33,459 bases of DNA from Girardia tigrina. Its lineage: Eukaryota > Platyhelminthes > Tricladida > Dugesiidae. This document shows positions 30,424 to 33,459 of the stretch, one piece after another; position 1 is the first letter of the stretch, and each line of letters starts with the position of its first letter. The position numbers and the translations under genes were made by a program. The notes under the pieces were generated by a model, which saw nothing but the letters and a program-made list of their open reading frames with translations, did no database searches and was not told the DNA's origin. Location of the stretch: assembly GCA_001938485.1 (NCBI GenBank), contig MQRK01216696.1:10754-44212 (forward strand), given 5' to 3'.

Positions 30424-30623
30424 ATGGAATTTTGTCTCCTTTGGCATATACTCCAGAAAATAGTGATGAAGATATTCCAAATTCTGAACATAATTTTTTT
30501 TCTTCAATTTACAATCTTCCTGACGAAAGAATAAAAGATTCTAAAGAATATGGTGTTGATGTAACAGATTCGGCAAGTGATACTGGGTCTTGGATTAGTA
30601 GTTTGGATAATTTATCATCCGAG
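30424..30623 (+). CDS. Second exon of an unidentified host gene
   Basis: Acceptor TTATTATTTAG before 30424, then 66 open codons in phase 1: GILSPLAYTPENSDEDIP, FFSSIYNLPDERIKDSKE and DVTDSASDTGSWISSLDN. A possible donor GAG|GTGCAT follows 30623. If it is not used, the frame runs on to TAA at 30675-30677. The peptide is acidic and rich in serine, like the exon at 23693-23915, and the G|AT codon junction fits that exon's donor exactly. Probably a disordered region; no domain recognised. Confidence 0.55.
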
Positions 30624-30716
30624 GTGCATATCTTAAGATGTTTCTATTTTTATTTAAATTTTTGTAATTTAAAATAGTCAAATACTTTTTATTTACTTTA
30701 CTTTTGTGTGGAATAT

Positions 30717-30910
30717 TTTTGAATGGTGCTTTTTGTATGTTTGGTATGTTGTTTTAGGATTGTGTTTCTCCCACCCAGATGGAAGATTGATATTTTAAAT
30801 ATTTTAAAACGGATTATTTAATCAATTATTAAAGTTTAAACAACCAATTTTAAAATTAAATTAATATTTAATAAGTAATATTTTAATAATAATTTTCTTA
30901 AAATAAATAA
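30717..30910 (+). repeat. Dispersed solo-LTR-like repeat, copy 3
   Basis: Contains TGTGGAATATTTTTGAATGG, then GTGTTTCTCCCACCCAGATGG and GATTGATATTTTAA, the conserved order of the copies at 1190 and 15104. The AT tail is less alike. It starts about 40 bases after the stop that closes the previous reading frame. Confidence 0.5.
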
Positions 30911-31142
30911 AATTTATTTTAATTTAAATTATAAATTATTTTTGTAATCTAATTGTAAATTAAATTTGTTTGAATAATAAGACATTAAAGAATATTATTA
31001 AAAAATTATCAATCAAGAACGGTGTCGAGCTACGCAAGTTTTACGGAGAATTGTATTATTTATAATTATTTATAATAATTTATATTATTATTTATAAATT
31101 AAATTATTATTTATAAATTAATTATAAATTAAATATTATTAT

Positions 31143-31146
<4 letters not shown>

Positions 31147-31184
<38 letters not shown>
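31147..31184. repeat. (TA)n microsatellite
   Basis: Uninterrupted alternating TA. The neighbouring 30910-31146 is AT-only low-complexity sequence and 31185-31490 shows no supported feature. Confidence 0.9.
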
Positions 31185-31189
<5 letters not shown>

Positions 31190-31490
31190 TAATTTTTGGT
31201 CACTACACCGTATCATCCCAGTTTTTCGAAAGACATTTTGCCGAAAAGACATTGTAAAACATAACAAATGAAAATTTTACTAAACTGAATTACATTCAAT
31301 CAATTATCTACATTTTGCCTAAATTTAATTTTTCTTAAGTGAATTTTTTTACAAGAGATGGCAATGAAGATGTTGGAATATCTTTTCATAATTATTGTCG
31401 TCGAACGCGATTTGCTATTGATTTAACTCAGATTTTGCTAACCTCCAATTGTTAAATTAAGTTTCAAAATCTCAATTTACTCTGACATTA

Positions 31491-31560
31491 TATGCTATCC
31501 GGGTATGTCAACCGTAAAATTAGTTTTTGAGTATTTACAAAGATTTATGGAAATAATTCA
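31491..31560 (+). mobile_element. 5' fragment of a third TE2-related retrotransposon (TE3)
   Basis: GCTATCCGGGT (31494-31504) is followed closely by an ATG frame reading MSTVKLVFEYLQRF, homologous to MNDMKIVLEFLEKF at the start of TE2 gag. Both the presumed primer site and the gag start are conserved. The sequence loses similarity by about 31560, just before a mariner end. No LTR matching TE1 or TE2 precedes it. Confidence 0.55.
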
Positions 31561-31586
31561 TATATTTGTATTAAACCCTGATATTA

Positions 31587-32470
31587 CGTAACACAATAGT
31601 CAACAAGTCCCCGGTCTGACACATTTAATACCCCAAAGTTGAAGTTATCTAACAATAACTAATCTGCATAGCAGCATCTTTGAAACGATAGATGTCAAAA
31701 AACCATTATTTTATCATAATTTTTAAAAAAAATTATGTAAGTTTTAGGGACGCATATTATATCAAGTTTAATTAGATCAATGGATAAAACCGAATTTTGG
31801 GTCTTAATAAAAAATAGTTATCTGATGCAGAAAATACTGTTGGAGAAAATATGGCCTCAGAAACGTTATAGAGACACTGCAACGGGAAGATTCACTATTA
31901 CTAATCGATTTGTCTAATTTAATCGCGATCGTATAACTGCCGAGGATGTTGAAAGTCCAGGTCGCCCCAAATACGCTGTTGTTCCAGAAACCATAGAAAA
32001 ATCACGACAAAGTTTTGAAGAAACGTAAAAGTAAGTTGCGTGAGATAGCCGCCATCTTGTAGATATCAGAAGGTAGTGTCTTTACCGTTTTACACGATAC
32101 TTTGGTGAACGAGTAAGTTGATCTCGAAATATGTGCCGCGTTTGCTAACATCAGAAAAAAGGCAACAACGCATCGGCGATTCATAGCGCTGTTTGAAGCT
32201 GTTCAATAGAAATAAAAGGGATTTTTTTGTTTTCCCACCCACCTTATTCACCAGATCTGGTCCCCAGCAACTACTGGCTTTTTACAGACTTCAAAAAGAT
32301 GCTCCAAGGTAACAGATTTCTTTCAAATCAAAAGGTTATTGTCGAAACTGAAAGCTTTTTTAGAAAAAAGACAAATTGATCTACAAAAATGCATTGAAAA
32401 GTTAAAGTTGATAAATCAAGTTTTATTTCTAAAATTATCTTTACTTTTCTTATGTAGATCGGGAATTTAT
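31587..32470 (+). mobile_element. Internally deleted mariner (plus strand)
   Basis: Left end beside TA (31585-31586) with ACAATAGTCAACAAGTCCCC. From 31786 the + strand reads KTEFWVLIKNSYLMQK, the mariner N-terminus, then GRFTITNRF and EDVESPGRPKYAVV. By about 32230 it jumps to HPPYSPDLVPSNYWLF and NQKVIVETESFFRKK of the C-terminus. Both catalytic aspartate motifs in the middle are missing. Frames are interrupted by stops. No right inverted repeat was found. Confidence 0.7.
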
Positions 32471-32539
32471 TTAGTCGTCTGTTATAATTTTCATTTTCAT
32501 TTAGTTGTACTAGATTTAAATAATTTAATTTGAAAAAAC

Positions 32540-33280
32540 ATGAAACTAAATATTATAAATAATATCTATATATAATTTATAAACATTAAATATTAAAGTA
32601 AAAATATAAAAATAAAAAATAGTATTTGGTGTATTAAAATTAGGTATTAGTGGTGAGTGTTTGGAGTTAGATAAGGTTAGGTTAAAATACTTGAAAAATA
32701 TTATTAAACAAATTCTTTCAGGTTAAATATTATTAAAATCAAATATTTAAAATTAAATATATTTTTGAAGAAATTAAGTAATTTAAGTAAGTTAAGTAAT
32801 TTAAAGTTAAAAATATAATAATTTTAAATAATGATCGAAATGAATATTTTTATCGTAAGATTATTAGAATATTATAGAATTTAAGGAAAAGAAGTGAAAA
32901 TTTGTTTAAATTTCTGTATAATAAAATTATTAATTGTGCTATAATGAACTCAAATATTGATATAACTAGCAATACATTTAATAAATCCCTTTTTGATATG
33001 TCAAATAATATTTCAAATAATTAAATTTTGTTATTTTGATTTAATTCCATTTTTTAATCCCCAAATATTATATATAAGTATCAGGGTAAAGGATATACAA
33101 CATTAAAACACAAAATTAAAAAATATTATTCACACTTATCATTTTTAAGCACTTTTCATATACCTTCACTGTATTTCATCTTGTCAAGAATGGGCCATTT
33201 ACTTTTGCCTATATCTCAGCATTTAGACCACATAGAAACTTCAAATTTTCACTGAATGATTTGTTAGGTCTTAAGGTACA
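32540..33280. other. AT-rich DNA without recognised features
   Basis: Low-complexity sequence with short TAAGTAA direct repeats near 32775-32800. No gene, RNA or transposon end was supported. Confidence 0.5.
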
Positions 33281-33290
33281 TGGGAAAAAA

Positions 33291-33459
33291 AATCTGTACG
33301 AGGGAAATACAGCAAGATACGCCCTGCTAAGTACCTCAAAGAGAAAATTATTAAAAGTACAGAAAAGACAAAAATGAAGAAAATAAGAAAAATCTGTACG
33401 AGGGAAATACAGCAAGATACGCCCTGCTAAGTACCTCAAGGGAAAATAACTAAAAGTAC
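33291..33459. repeat. 100-bp tandem repeat, truncated by window end
   Basis: AATCTGTACGAGGGAAATAC occurs at 33291 and again at 33391, giving a period of exactly 100 bases. The first 54 bases are almost identical between units. Each unit contains nested complementary segments (GAGG with CCTC, AGCA with TGCT) able to form a hairpin. The second unit is shorter than 100 bases because the window ends. Confidence 0.85.

Overview
This window is AT-rich, intron-bearing nuclear DNA from a eukaryote, most likely an invertebrate metazoan. The evidence is canonical GT-AG introns, an LSM3-type Sm gene, a Prune-type DHHA2 domain, and a dense load of Tc1/mariner, pogo, hAT and LTR elements. No sequence comparison could be run, so I do not name the organism. 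A parasitic or otherwise reduced animal would fit. No bacterial gene, operon, CRISPR array or convincing tRNA/rRNA gene was seen.

Layout. 1-3.9 kb: the 3' half of a host gene on the + strand, three phase-0-compatible exons at 359-468, 3447-3599 and 3656-3868 that encode the C-terminal DHHA2 region of a Prune-like phosphoesterase. 4.1-6.4 kb: a pogo-type relic, then a complete but broken Tc1-like element (4831-6368) with long inverted repeats and a transposase intron. 6.9-8.3 kb: a 1.39-kb palindrome whose unresolved bases are mirror-symmetric about its centre. 8.3-8.7 kb: an LSM3-like coding region on the minus strand. 10.7-13.6 kb: a GC-richer LTR retrotransposon with intact LTRs and 5-bp target duplication but no reverse transcriptase. 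14.2-15.9 kb: a mariner relic split by a solo-LTR-like repeat. 16.8-17.3 kb: a helically phased array of X-box-like palindromes. 18.9-22.8 kb: a second LTR retrotransposon of the same broad lineage, with gag, protease, RT, RNase H and integrase recognisable, a 455-base assembly gap, a candidate -1 frameshift signal and an unusual candidate primer-binding site. 23.7-30.7 kb: two unidentified host exons (23693-23915 and 30424-30623). Between them lie a triple nest of DNA transposons, a hAT element, a mariner-type 3' fragment and another mariner. 31.5-32.5 kb: a third related retroelement fragment and another internally deleted mariner. The window ends in a tandem repeat of exactly 100 bp.

How it fits together. 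The host exons all lie on the + strand and their phases are compatible from 359 to 30623, so one gene with very long TE-filled introns is possible, but nothing in the sequence proves that the two exon groups belong together. Nearly every transposase and polyprotein is disrupted. The most informative signals are structural: nested insertions with reconstructable empty sites, symmetric Ns in the palindrome, the frameshift signal, the candidate priming site next to the LTR, and the 21-bp-phased X-box array.
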